A stretch of 64,000 nt of DNA from Nipponacmea schrenckii. Taxonomy: Eukaryota > Mollusca > Gastropoda > Lottiidae. Position 1 is the first letter of the stretch. Every line of letters starts with the position of its first letter. The position numbers were made by a program, and so were the translations under genes. The stretch is taken from contig JAUJPP010000003.1 of the NCBI GenBank assembly GCA_030562195.1, positions 13,919,398 to 13,983,397 on the forward strand, written 5' to 3'. Below are positions 1 through 10,801 of this stretch, piece by piece. The notes beneath the pieces were generated by a model. The model saw only the letters and a program-made list of their open reading frames with translations, did no database searches and was not told the origin of the DNA.

Positions 1-53
1 TAACCTCTTAAGCCCTATAATCACTTATTTTAGTATGATTATTTTCAACTCCC

Positions 54-3000
54 CTACAGCTTTCTTATGGCCTGTTTACAGATCGAGGTAGGTCTTCTAT
101 GTTTCATGCATTCACTTACTTCGATATTTGTATCCGTCAATTGTTTAACTTCAATTATATTAGATATCAGTTCTTCATTTTCATGTATTTGGTACCCTCC
201 TGTGATTTGATCTATCCTGTTCACTTCTATATTGTCTCTGTCTAAAGATCCCTTCATAGATCTAATAATACAACCAATTCCAGGATTAAAATCTTCACTT
301 TCGATACTGTAGCTGTTAAATATAATTATTACAATATAAATTCTGCACATAGGAACTAATTAACTGTATACATAGTGTCTCTTGGTATCAGTTGTTGATA
401 AATACAATTCTTCCGTTAAAATTGGCAATAAAGCATGTAACCATGTAGCAATGGCACGGAAAGCAACTCGTAAATCTCGTTTCACATCCGCCTATTCGAC
501 TGACTCAAAACCGTTGTCCGTGGTCCCAGTTGACGTCATTGTCACTGTTGTGGAATATTTACGGCTTAGAATAAACACATAATTTAAGTCTCAAACCTGG
601 TCAATAAGAGGATATTATATTCATCAGTTGAAATAAACAGAATTCTTGACTAAAGAATAGAATCTCTATATACGAAGATATTATCATTAAACTAAGTTAT
701 TATTGAAAACGATACTAAAGGTGTTTCAAAATTACACACAGTCATTTTTGCCAACATAGGCCTACCAATTATTTGTTTATCCAGGTGTACCTTTGATTGA
801 CTTAAAGAATTCATCAAAACATTTAATTACTTACATGTAACGTGGCCAATTATTAGGATTTTTACGTTCGGCTTCCCTTTTTCTCTTTTCTTCCTCTTCT
901 CTGCTTCTTTCGACATCAAATGATGTTCCTTTCTTCTTAGCTTCAGCTTCAATTCGTTTTGTCTCTTCTTCTTTTTTCTGACGTTCCTCTTCAGCTTTTA
1001 TTCTTGCCCTTTCATCCGCTCTCCTTTTTGCCTCGGCTTCTGCCTTCTGTCTCTCCTGGGCAGCACGTCTAGCATCTTCAGTAGCTTTAATGACATCGTC
1101 TGCCAGTGCGCGCGCTTGTTTAGCTGAAAGTTCAGCCTCAACGGCTTCCGTTTCGGATTCTGCGATAATTTTGTCTGTTTCAGCTATAATAGCGACTGCT
1201 TTGGCACACGAGGCTCGAGCTTCTGCTGCTTTAGCTAAAAGTGCTTTATCAGTAGCAATACGTTCTTCTTCTAACCTTTCTCTCTCTGTTAAAAAAAATA
1301 ATGTCCATATAACTTGAAGGAAAGTCTATTGTTTAATCCATGTTTTACAATGGTAAAATATATGAAAACGTCCATGTTAAAAAATATCATGAATTTTAAT
1401 ATTAAAATATCATTCCGTGCATTAAATCATTTACAAATTTCAGGATAAAAGAAATATGTTTAACTATTATCAGTATCTATAACTCATGACAAATGGAATA
1501 TATTGATTTGGTAAGGTCATCGAGTAAAGATTATAATTCGTGATAAAACAATTGGTGCAAGTTAAAAGAGTTAATTAATTGTTCTTATTATATTATTTTA
1601 CCTCTAGGAATTTAATCTAAATAACCTCTTTAATTATTTTGAAAGAGCCAAAAAGTGAAAATTTATAAAATAACGTTGGCCATTATAAATCGATCGACCA
1701 CAAAACTACATTCTCGTAACATTCTGACATCAGTCATTGTGTCGATAGAATTCCTTACATATTTGATAATCAGTATTCAAAATGCAGTCTATAATCCTAA
1801 TCAAACAAACGTGCAAGAGCTTTAATGATTTCGAATTCAAGGAACAAATCTAATCTATTGCAAATTGATAGGTTTGGCAAGCGACATCAATCAACTAACA
1901 AAAGTTAGCTAAAAGTTAGTAATATATACCACGAATCAATAAAATATTCTTTAATAATTAGAATATTAATGATTATTGAACAGTTATAAAAAACATATCT
2001 ATCAAGCTTAAATTAGTCGAGATATGACATGTTGACTTCAACAACAATACATTCATTCAATCACATATTTATCTTTTATTTTAACCCTCACAACGACACA
2101 ACAATATACTATTCTTATAATCGAAAATCTACTTGGTATATTTAATCGGTAGTGTGGGGTATATTTTGTAGGTTTTTTGTATTGACAATGATCTTAACAA
2201 ACATCAAATATGTATAGACCAATATAGTTTTTATCGTTATCTAGATATCTTGAATATGGCTGTCATATTATAATCACTATAAACGTCACTTTTAACATGG
2301 TGTTTAGGCTTCTTAGAAACAGTGATATTTAAAAGGATATCAAAGATTGAAAACCTTTAATCTGATTGTTACCAAGTAATTTATTATTAGACCAAATGAA
2401 GGATTTTTATAATCGAGAGATTTAAATTTGCACATATTTTTTAAGGGTCCAGTATGTAGTTTTTGTGGTTTTCTCGTTTATTTCTTTGTGAACGTTCTAT
2501 TTTATACTATATGATTCCCTTTAAATTGCACATAATTGTACATTCGTGAATTGCTTTTAATGATCTTTAAAAAAGAGTTACTGGATCTGCTAATGAAAAC
2601 ATGCTTACCTTGATAATCTTTCTCTGTATGATCAATCCAGTTTACCAGGTCTTCATCTCTAAACTTGCGGTTGATCAAATTACACACATCGTCCGTTACA
2701 TGGCGAATATCTTTTAAATCTTTATTAATAGCTTGAGACAAATTCTCACAACTTGCAAACAATTCACTTAAGGCTACAAAACTTTCTTGAAAATCTGATA
2801 AATTCAAGGCAAAGTCTTTTAATTGTTCTGTAGATAGTTTGTCTTTGTATTGGCCTAGTATATGGGATGATTTCTGGAAAATATTCTGAAGATTGACTTG
2901 CAAAGAGATAACATTCTGATTTCCATATTTTACTTCTTGACAAAATGATTTTGACATTGACAGGGAATTGGGATCCATGTTCACAACTTCTTCCCTGCTT

Positions 3001-4328
3001 GTCATTTTCGCACTGACAGGTCGTTTCCAATCTGCCTTCTGTTGGTTTTGGTAAAGAGCTAATTGCCGAGAATTATCAACAGTATAAATATCCTCCTTTG
3101 TTGTGCCACTATGTAAGTCCGTGTTTCTATTATATAAAGATGTGTTATCAAAGTCTTTTGGTTTGCTTTCAACTTCTGTTGGTTTGATATCAACTTCTGT
3201 TGGTTGGCTATCAACTTCTTTTGGTTGGCTATCAACTTCTGGTGATAGATCATCCACGAGGGTGTGTATAAACGAAGTAGTAAATGAGTCGATGGAATCA
3301 GTATTGTCGGGATTGTGGGAAGTAATAGTTGATGCTGAAGCTGATGATCTACTACGATGACTTTCTAATGTACTACCACCATCTGATGAATAATGTTCCC
3401 AATCACTATCATACTCATCAACATGATCAACTGTGTATATATCTAACGATTCAGATCGTAATGTTGACGCATCAAACACATCTTGGGGATCGTCTTCACT
3501 GTCAAAATCCTGTTTGGGTGTATCGTTTAAATTAAACGGATCAGTACAAGAAATCAAACTTTCGTTTTCCTCAAATGCAAAAGACTTTTCAGAGAAATTC
3601 AACTCTAATTCGTCACTTTCGGACTCATCAAGTACTCCAACTGCATCTTGAAAATAAACACTTTTCTTTGATTTCCTCGTCGATGACCTGTTATCTGAAC
3701 TGCACTCTTTTGTTTTTGGCTGATTACTTGTTTTATCTACTCTTGCATCAACGTTTACGTTATTTTCAAAAGAATCGCTATGCTCATCAAAATTGCTGTC
3801 TGAAATATTCTTTTGACTTTCTTCGTCAATTTCTGTATCAGAACATTTACTTCGATTCAGATCAACGTCCTCTTGATTCGAATCATCACAGACTTCTCCA
3901 GCGCTATCCTCTGATATTTGAGATAAACTATTCTCACCTAACCAAGGTAAATCCCCATCTATTTCTGTTTGAAGCGTATCACTGTCAGTATGATGTGTGT
4001 GCGTACACTCTAGACTAACTAAATTAGATGAATTACGAATATCATACTGGTCTAATCTAAGATCACCCTCATTCAAGAAACTTTCGTAAGTGTGGCTTAG
4101 ATTTGAGCTAATCTCGTCTGATCTCGTGTTATAATCAAATGCATTTTCGTTGGTAACCAAAGAGGGGGTATGTTGAGTAGATATATCAGGGGACACGTGA
4201 TCAAACGCTAAATGGTTTATATCATGGTCTATTGACTGTCTATTGTTAAGACATATATCTGATTGTTCAGTATCAGTATACAGATAATCCAACTGGCTAT
4301 GGTTAATATGTAAATCACTACCCGACAT
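54..4328 (-). CDS. Three-exon gene, unrecognised 809-residue acidic and coiled-coil protein
   Basis: Coding exons (minus strand) are 4328..2609, 1285..835 and 312..54. The splice sites are a donor AG|GTAAGC at 2608, an acceptor after TTTTTTAACAG at 1286, a donor GTAAGT at 834 and an acceptor AACAG at 313. Exon lengths 1720+451+259 give 2430 nt, exactly 810 codons, and both phase-1 and phase-2 junctions close without a stop, so the model is well supported. Residues 1-450 are low-complexity and rich in Ser, Asp and Glu, with short repeats of the type SQPKEVD/SQPTEVD near residue 370. Residues about 460-573 look helical. Exon 2 (about 574-724) is a highly charged Glu/Arg/Lys/Ala coiled coil, and exon 3 adds a short C-terminus. 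There is no signal peptide or membrane segment. I do not recognise the family. The composition resembles cytoskeletal or ciliary scaffold proteins, but that is only an impression. Confidence 0.8.
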
Positions 4329-5291
4329 TATCGTGTTTCTCTTCTGATCTCCAGATTAAATATCTTAACACAGATCTGTATAGAAATTGTATTTATAGAA
4401 ATCTGAAAGAAAGAATTAAGCTGTAAATAGTTACAAGCAATGGATTTCTTTTTAAGGGAATGTCGAGGTCAATACTTGTGTTGTACAGTTGGAACAATTA
4501 ATTGGAGCCAGCAAACAAAATTTAGTAAGTCTTAAAAACACCGAAATGTTCAGTGCCAATACGAATTCACGAAAACAAAAATCCCCAAGAATCTAGTTTT
4601 TGTATTTATAAATCAAGAATGAGATTATTTGAACAAACACTCCGTTTACGGGCATGCATGTTATTTAGTGATTAATATCCGTAAATGTTATTCAATCCGT
4701 AACTTTTGTTTTTAAAGTTATACAAGACTATGCTATAAATATATGCTAATCCGTATACTGTGTACTTCCTGTATAAACAAGCATAACGTTTACATCATAG
4801 ATATCCTATAAATATAGGATGTCTATGGTTTACATAATAACAAAATCACAAATAGCCAAAATGTTTACGCTGTGAATTAATTCATTTATTTTTGAAGAGT
4901 AGTAACCAGGATTGAATCTTATGGATTCTTGTTTTGAAATGTATATTATGTTGGATCTGAGAACATTTGTGTTGCCTGTTGGGTCTTCTTGCCTTGGTGC
5001 AGAAGAGTAGCGCCTAACCTCCATTCATTTCATTTTCAGTGCTTTTGGGGGAACTGTTGATACTTTCGCATTTAAATATTGTAACCACTGATGTATATAG
5101 AAGTCACAATACTTTTCTACGATTGGCGACAAAATAAATGACTAATATTTAACTATGTGGAAAGTCCATGTTATGAGATGATTGTGTAACCTTGTTTTTG
5201 TGAAAGTCGAAGTGATTTTCTACGCTTAATCTCAAAACAGTTTGACCCGGTTGTTTGATAAGATATCTGATTATTAAATAATGATATCATC
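4329..5291. promoter_or_regulatory. Head-to-head spacer between the 809-residue gene and the P450 gene
   Basis: This 963-bp spacer separates two divergent start codons, so both promoters probably lie here. It is AT-rich and contains a short self-complementary stretch near 4795-4825 in which ATAGATATCCTATA and TATAGGATGTCTAT face each other. I see no convincing TATA box with correct spacing for either gene and no additional exon. Confidence 0.4.
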
Positions 5292-6791
5292 ATGGAGACT
5301 GTATCACTTACAATATTCACTGTGTTAGCTACAATTTTCGTATTTCTGTTTGTTAAAGTCATTCTTAGACTTCAAATTTATTTCCAGTGGCTGGCATTAT
5401 TGAAGAAATTTCCCCATGATAAGCCGCATTGGTTTTGGGGTCATTGGTTAATGTTTCCCGATGAACCTGATGAACGAGGTTTAAAATGGAGGCGAGAATT
5501 AACTGTTAAATATCCAAAGTGCTACTTTATGCAGTTCGGACCAATTTTGCCCTCGGTCTGTTTAAATGCTCCAGAAACTGTCAAAATACTTTTAAAAACT
5601 GCTGAACCTAAAGGTAAATTGTACGAGTTTTTACGACCGTGGCTTGGCGATGGACTATTGTTAAGTCATGGTCAGAAATGGGCCCGCAACAGAAGACTTC
5701 TGACACCGGCTTTTCATTTTGATAAACTGAAATCATACTTAGATATTAAAAACAATGCGGCCAACGTGTTTTGTGAGAATTTGTATGGTTTTGCGGCCAC
5801 CGGAGAATACATTGATATTTGTCAACCCGTGACGATGTTCACCTTAGATGTTATTTTGAAGTGTGTGTTTTCTTATGAAACTAATTGTCAATCTACCGGA
5901 GAGAACCACCCCTATGTTAAAGCCGTGTCCCAATTAAGTACAATTTTAATAAGAAGATTTATGAAACCCTGGTTACACTTCGATTGGATATTTGCTCTGA
6001 CTAAAGATGGTCGAGATTTCAAGAAATACTGCGACTATGTTCATCGAATAGCAAGTGATATAATTACCCAAAGACGACAAAATTTAGAACAGCAAGTGTC
6101 TCACCAGAAGAAGTATTATGATTTCCTTGATATTCTTTTAAGAGCAAGAGATGAAAATAATGTTGGTTTAACTGATCGTGAAATACGAGATGAAGTGGAT
6201 ACATTTTTATTCGAGGGTCATGACACGACGGCGAGTGGTATTTATTGGACATTATTTTCGATAGCTCAGAATCCAGAAATTCAGAAAAAATTACAGAAAG
6301 AAGTGGATAGTCTATTAGCAGGGAAGGGGACGGATGACCTCAGTTCAGGAGATTTAACCCAACTTCCATACCTATCAATGTGTATCAAGGAATCTTTACG
6401 GCTCCATAATGTTGTTAGCTTTATAATTCGACATACACAAGAAGACTATATAATAGATGGGAAGGCGCTACCCAAAGATACCACTGCGTCTATTTTGATT
6501 TACAACGTTCATCATAATCCAGATTATTGGTCCGATTCATTGGCTTTCAATCCGGATAGATTTTTACCAGAAAAAGTGGAAAAGATGAACCCCTTTGCAC
6601 ATGTCCCATTTTCAGCAGGACCACGTAACTGTATCGGTCAGAACTTTGCATTGCACGAAATGAAAGTCGCTCTTGTAAAGGTGTTGAATAGGTTTAGTAT
6701 TGAACTCGATCATGATCATTCGGTAGAGAAAATTGAAAGTGTGATTATGAGAGCTAAATATGGTATTAAAATAAAGGTTATTAACCGGTAA
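5292..6791 (+). CDS. Cytochrome P450, CYP4-type, single exon
   Basis: A 499-residue microsomal P450, a heme-thiolate monooxygenase using NADPH via P450 reductase. An N-terminal membrane anchor covers residues about 4-25. The I-helix oxygen-activation motif is EGHDTTAS at 308-315; the leading Glu is the residue that covalently tethers heme in many CYP4 enzymes. The K-helix ExxR is ESLR at 367-370, the PERF-like segment is FNPDRF, and the heme-binding loop is PFSAGPRNCIGQ with the axial Cys at 447. The length matches CYP4 enzymes (about 500-520 residues), which typically omega-hydroxylate fatty acids or eicosanoids. All key residues are intact. The gene has no intron, unlike the usually multi-exon CYP4 genes and unlike its neighbours, which could reflect retroposition or lineage-specific intron loss. 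The subfamily cannot be set from motifs alone. Confidence 0.93.
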   Translation: METVSLTIFTVLATIFVFLFVKVILRLQIYFQWLALLKKFPHDKPHWFWGHWLMFPDEPDERGLKWRRELTVKYPKCYFMQFGPILPSVCLNAPETVKILLKTAEPKGKLYEFLRPWLGDGLLLSHGQKWARNRRLLTPAFHFDKLKSYLDIKNNAANVFCENLYGFAATGEYIDICQPVTMFTLDVILKCVFSYETNCQSTGENHPYVKAVSQLSTILIRRFMKPWLHFDWIFALTKDGRDFKKYCDYVHRIASDIITQRRQNLEQQVSHQKKYYDFLDILLRARDENNVGLTDREIRDEVDTFLFEGHDTTASGIYWTLFSIAQNPEIQKKLQKEVDSLLAGKGTDDLSSGDLTQLPYLSMCIKESLRLHNVVSFIIRHTQEDYIIDGKALPKDTTASILIYNVHHNPDYWSDSLAFNPDRFLPEKVEKMNPFAHVPFSAGPRNCIGQNFALHEMKVALVKVLNRFSIELDHDHSVEKIESVIMRAKYGIKIKVINR

Positions 6792-7329
6792 ACTTGCTAG
6801 TAATTTGTTCAAAGTGTGTATTGTCGATTAGAGTTTCCACCCACCTCTCATCTCGCATATTGAAAATTCTGTAACATGTCAAATGAGAACATGTATCGAT
6901 AAATGATCGTAACATAAAGATCAAATTTGCAACGTTGTCCAAATTAAACCAAAATGAGTTAAAAAATAGTAAATATTCTTACCCAATTTCTTCAAATTGT
7001 GTAAGTTATGATATACCCAAGTTGCTGATATCACAGAGAATATTATAAGGTACTGATTGAGTATTATTTAAGACTGTCAATCTGTTTAGAATATCAATAA
7101 TAAGAAAGTTAGTCTGGTGGTATAAAGAATATTGATTTATCATTAAGGTATCAATAACCAACACAATAATTAAATCTCAACTAAACATTCATAATGAAAG
7201 TTACCAACAACAAACTATAAAGCTCAGAGACGCAAATCTAAAACAAAATGGGGTTTTTACACAATATTTCCAAGCTGAGTTTCAAAGAACTAGAGTCGAG
7301 TGAAGTAAAGAAAAGTGTCTTCGGATATA
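6792..7329. other. Spacer downstream of the P450 gene
   Basis: AT-rich sequence with no exon-like reading frame. It presumably holds the P450 3' untranslated region, but I could not assign a convincing polyadenylation signal. Confidence 0.3.
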
Positions 7330-7850
7330 AAGATAGCTTGCCAGGCAAAGTTGTATAAACCAACTGGCAGCATTGAATTGGACCAAAGACTTGACAGTAC
7401 AATAACAATCACCAGAAAGAAACAATTCAACAACCAATCATATTAAATATTTTAGGTATTTTTGTACTTACAATAGGGTTCATTCTTGGGTGATAATAAA
7501 CATTTTCAATAAGTGCCGTTAGAATCGGCAAAATAGTGTGCCTTGTAGAGTGTTTTCAAGTCAAAAGAACAAGCGCAATAAATCGGATTAAATATACTTC
7601 GATATTTTAGATTTTCAATAGGGTTCATCCTTGGGAGATAATAAACAAATTCAACAAGTTTCATCACAATCCATGAAGAATTGCACCTTGTAGAGTTTTT
7701 ACGAGCAAAAAATCGAATACGTTTTAAAGGACAAGGGCAATAATTCTAATTTAATATCATTTGATATTCTTAATATTCAATAGGGCCCATCCTTTGGTGA
7801 TACCGAACAATTTCAGCAAGTTTCTTCAATTGTGCCTTCTAGAGTGAACG
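7330..7850 (-). repeat. Diverged copy of the approximately 160-bp-monomer element (minus orientation)
   Basis: It begins with AAGATAGCTTGCCAGGCAA, the same terminal hairpin sequence found at 22659 and, inverted, at 27726 and 38541. Inside are three degenerate tandem units, each marked by a motif of the type ATAGGGTTCATYCTTGGG at 7473, 7619 and 7781 (about 150-160 bp apart). The reverse complement of this unit matches the monomers at 35341-35830. The distal end, with the usual CGCCCACATG terminus, is not visible, so the copy is truncated or interrupted. Confidence 0.6.
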
Positions 7851-7852
7851 CG

Positions 7853-8200
7853 TTGTCACGGCGATCGTGGCGCTCTATGTGGCGATTTGTGAGCGCAGTA
7901 GATCGCCACCTAGCGGAATGAGGCTTTAAGAATTTATGAGTATAGTTGTTTCAAACTGGTGGGCATATATTTAGATTATATCCAGATTATTATTAACTGA
8001 TTGGGTTCCAAGGCATGGGATCTCGAAAGAGATGGATGTGGTGGAAATTCTTACCACCTGTATAAAAGGCTTAGGGTCGAGCGGGTGTTTCCTGAGCCAT
8101 CAATAAAATAGGTTACCGGTAAGAAATCAATCGAGTAGAAAAAGTAAATAAAACAAGTTTCAACATTCAGTTGTAGTTTTACTATTCAGATATGGCTTTG
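7853..8200 (+). mobile_element. Possible solo long terminal repeat fragment
   Basis: A stretch starting TGTCACGG carries TATAAAAGG at about 8061 followed about 40 bp later by AATAAA at about 8103. This compact promoter/poly(A) arrangement is typical of retrotransposon LTRs. It abuts the end of the preceding element. I could not define a CA end or a target-site duplication, and no internal coding region is present. It could also be a chance combination. Confidence 0.25.
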
Positions 8201-9176
8201 GATACGTCTGGATAGCTCAATCAGTGGGCAAAAAGGAATTGAATCTAGACAACTGTTGCATACAAGAATGGCGATATAATGTAGATAATGACACTCTCTT
8301 AAATGAATATTGAAAAATATTTATTATGTTATGATAAATTTTATCAAGCACTATGTAAATTTAGATGCTCGGCCCATAGTTTACAGAACGTTATAGGTGG
8401 GTGGCTAGGCTTACCCGTGAGAGAAAGACTATGTGGTCTCTGTAATTTGGACAAAAATCCATGTTATCCTCGAATGTACATTTTACAGCGAAATTCGTAA
8501 TACCTACATTATTCAATATATATCTCACAATTTACTGGCAAGTTTTTGTAAAAAAATTTCAAATGACAGTCTTAAAGTCAGAAGTGCCCCAGCAAAGTTT
8601 ATCTTTCACGCACTGAAGATGAGACAGTCTTTCCCAGCTAATATTAATGGTTATATCCTTTATTTATGTATGTATTTATATTTCATTTTTGATTTTATCA
8701 GTAGATTCTTGTATATTCTTAATTGTACATAATACAGACCTATGTAATTAATAACTTATACATGTATTTGTATTGCAAAATTATGCATAGCACATTTACA
8801 TTTATTCCTTACTCTCATCTCTATTCAATAATTACCATGTTATTATTACCATCAAAATTAGCATATACCATTATTGGACCACGTAATAAATTATTATTAT
8901 TATTAGAACAAGATCGGATAAAATTATGTCCTCTACAAACCGAAGTGAGTGATTTTTAAAACTTAAGATATGAACTTAACCGAAATCTCTTTAATATTAA
9001 TATTTAAACGACCACTAGTTTTCTTGCTTGTCACAAATATGAAAATTCTTACTAATTTGGAGGATTTCCAGAGAATATAATTTTAATATAAATTTATCTT
9101 GCATAATTACAGAAATTTTTCATTAACAATTTTACCAGGAGATAAATAATATTATTTATTACTATTTTGTCAGCTA
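8201..9176. other. Spacer with a weak tRNA-like stretch
   Basis: Around 8205-8270 a stretch reading TAGCTCAATCAGTGGG followed about 30 bp later by GGAATTGAATC resembles degenerate A and B boxes of a tRNA-derived SINE, but no cloverleaf can be folded. Open frames at 8300-8960 are AT-rich, overlap each other and lack splice or codon signatures of a gene. Confidence 0.25.
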
Positions 9177-10801
9177 TTAAGTTTTTTTAGCACTAAGCCG
9201 CCGACGAGTTCCGGATGATTTTGCTTTGACTTGTGTGTTATTGTTACTGATAGTATGAAGTGTAATATTAGAAGATAAATTTGGAGAATCGAAACCTAAA
9301 ACACTGGATACTTTACTTTCTCTATCACCACTTTTAACTTTCCTCTCTATTTGTTCATTTTCTACTTCCTTAAAGAATTTATAGGCATTGTGCTCCTCTT
9401 TCATGACATCATCATATAATTTCACTTTAATCCGTTCTCCATTAAATCTTAATCCGTTATAGAGAAGCTGGGTACGTGCAGTTTGATCCGATATTGAAAA
9501 TACCCACATACATTTATACTGTGACGAGGCCTCACCTAAGTGTACGTAAATAGGATCAAATTTTAAATCTAAAATTCTTCCCTCACTCTGTGATTCGATC
9601 ATATTTTTAACATCTTTGTGTGACAAATTACCATCGTAGAAATTGAAACATAACGTATTTGAATTGAGTGGTGGAAGCTCTCTTCGCATTCGGATTGTTG
9701 GAATATATTTCTTCTTCTTTTTCTTGGAATCGTTTAGTTTAACTTCCTCATACAGAGCTCGTTCTGCTTTCTTAGCTATTGTAGGTGTGGATACAGACTT
9801 ATAGTTCAAAACAAAACTGAAATGAACACAGATTTGACAAAATAACCCAAGAATAAAAATAAAACGGTAGATATGGGATTATTTCTCGTCATTATGCCAA
9901 TGATAATTTAAAAATTAAATTTTATGGATAACTTTTACATTGTAAGTTAATTAAAGTCATATTAATTTCCTATTCTATTGCTTATCGCAATGGTCTTTTA
10001 GTACATTTGTAAAAGAAATAGAAGAGATAAGGAATACCGGTGTAGTTACCTGTCCATACGTTTAGGGATATGTGGTAATGTAGTTTTATCGGCTAAGTCA
10101 CTAACACCAGCTGATAGTGACACTACTGGCTCCGATGACATACGAGATGGCAGTAATGGTGAACCGCCCATTTTCTTCACACAGCTTGGTAGCTTATATG
10201 ACTCATTTTGAGTATTTTTATTTGGTGTATTAGTTTTTGAATCGTTTTCGGATTCATTTGATTTATTTTCAAGAAGTTTAGTATCTGTTCTGAAGCCCAA
10301 CTCCATCAGCCTTCTAATATTTTTTTCAAACGTTAAAGGATCTGGAACTCGACCTAATGGCAATGGTGTTTCATCTTTAGAATTACACATTGGTAGATTG
10401 TCGATACTAATTCTATTTTTATAAAATCTTGAAGATAATCCTTGTTTATTTGGCGATGGTAATCTATTCGTTGCAGAATCATTCAGTAGTTGCCAAGTAA
10501 ACGATCTTGTTAAAGGATCGAAAGCGAACACACCACGATAACTTTTCACAGTAGACGTTGGTAGTGGATCTCTCTCTGACCGTGGGCTGGTATTAAGTCG
10601 GTCTAGTTCTAAATGATAATCTGCTTGTTGGTATCTAGATGCTGAAAGCAATGAAGTATTCTTCTGGGATTGTGTTTCACCGTAAACAGATACCTTTGAT
10701 AACTTGCATTGTCTGTTCTCCAAAAAACCTATTTTACTGTATTGCTTTGGTAAGATACCATCTGTATTGATAAGTATTAAAGCTTGGCTTGACGTTGGCA
10801 T
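9177..10801 (-). CDS. Two-exon gene, 463-residue protein with RRM-like C-terminal segment
   Basis: Coding exons (minus) are 10801..10050 (752 nt, phase 2) and 9816..9177 (640 nt), joined by the donor CAG|GTAACT and the acceptor TCATTTCAG. The sum is 1392 nt, exactly 464 codons. The ATG sits directly after an acceptor-like AATTTCAG, implying an upstream non-coding exon. A candidate donor, GACC|GTAAGT, lies at 11310/11309, in sequence with stops in all frames. Residues 1-250 are Ser/Asn-rich without recognised domains. Residues 283-288 are six consecutive lysines. Residues about 304-385 have the pattern of an RNA-recognition motif: a first beta strand with LCFNFYDG, a helix, a central strand with KCMWVFSIS, then a GLRFNGERIKVKLYDD ending. 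The RNP aromatic positions are only partly conserved. The C-terminus is basic. I do not recognise the family. A nuclear or RNA-related role is inference. Confidence 0.78.

Noticed and set aside
3059..4018. Opposite- and alternate-frame open frames over the first gene's exon 1
   Set aside because: They are shadows of the long minus-strand exon, which alone joins in phase to downstream exons.
8205..8270. tRNA gene
   Set aside because: Only weak box-like motifs and no cloverleaf.
8303..8959. Overlapping 65-99-codon frames
   Set aside because: AT-rich, mutually overlapping, no splice or domain support.
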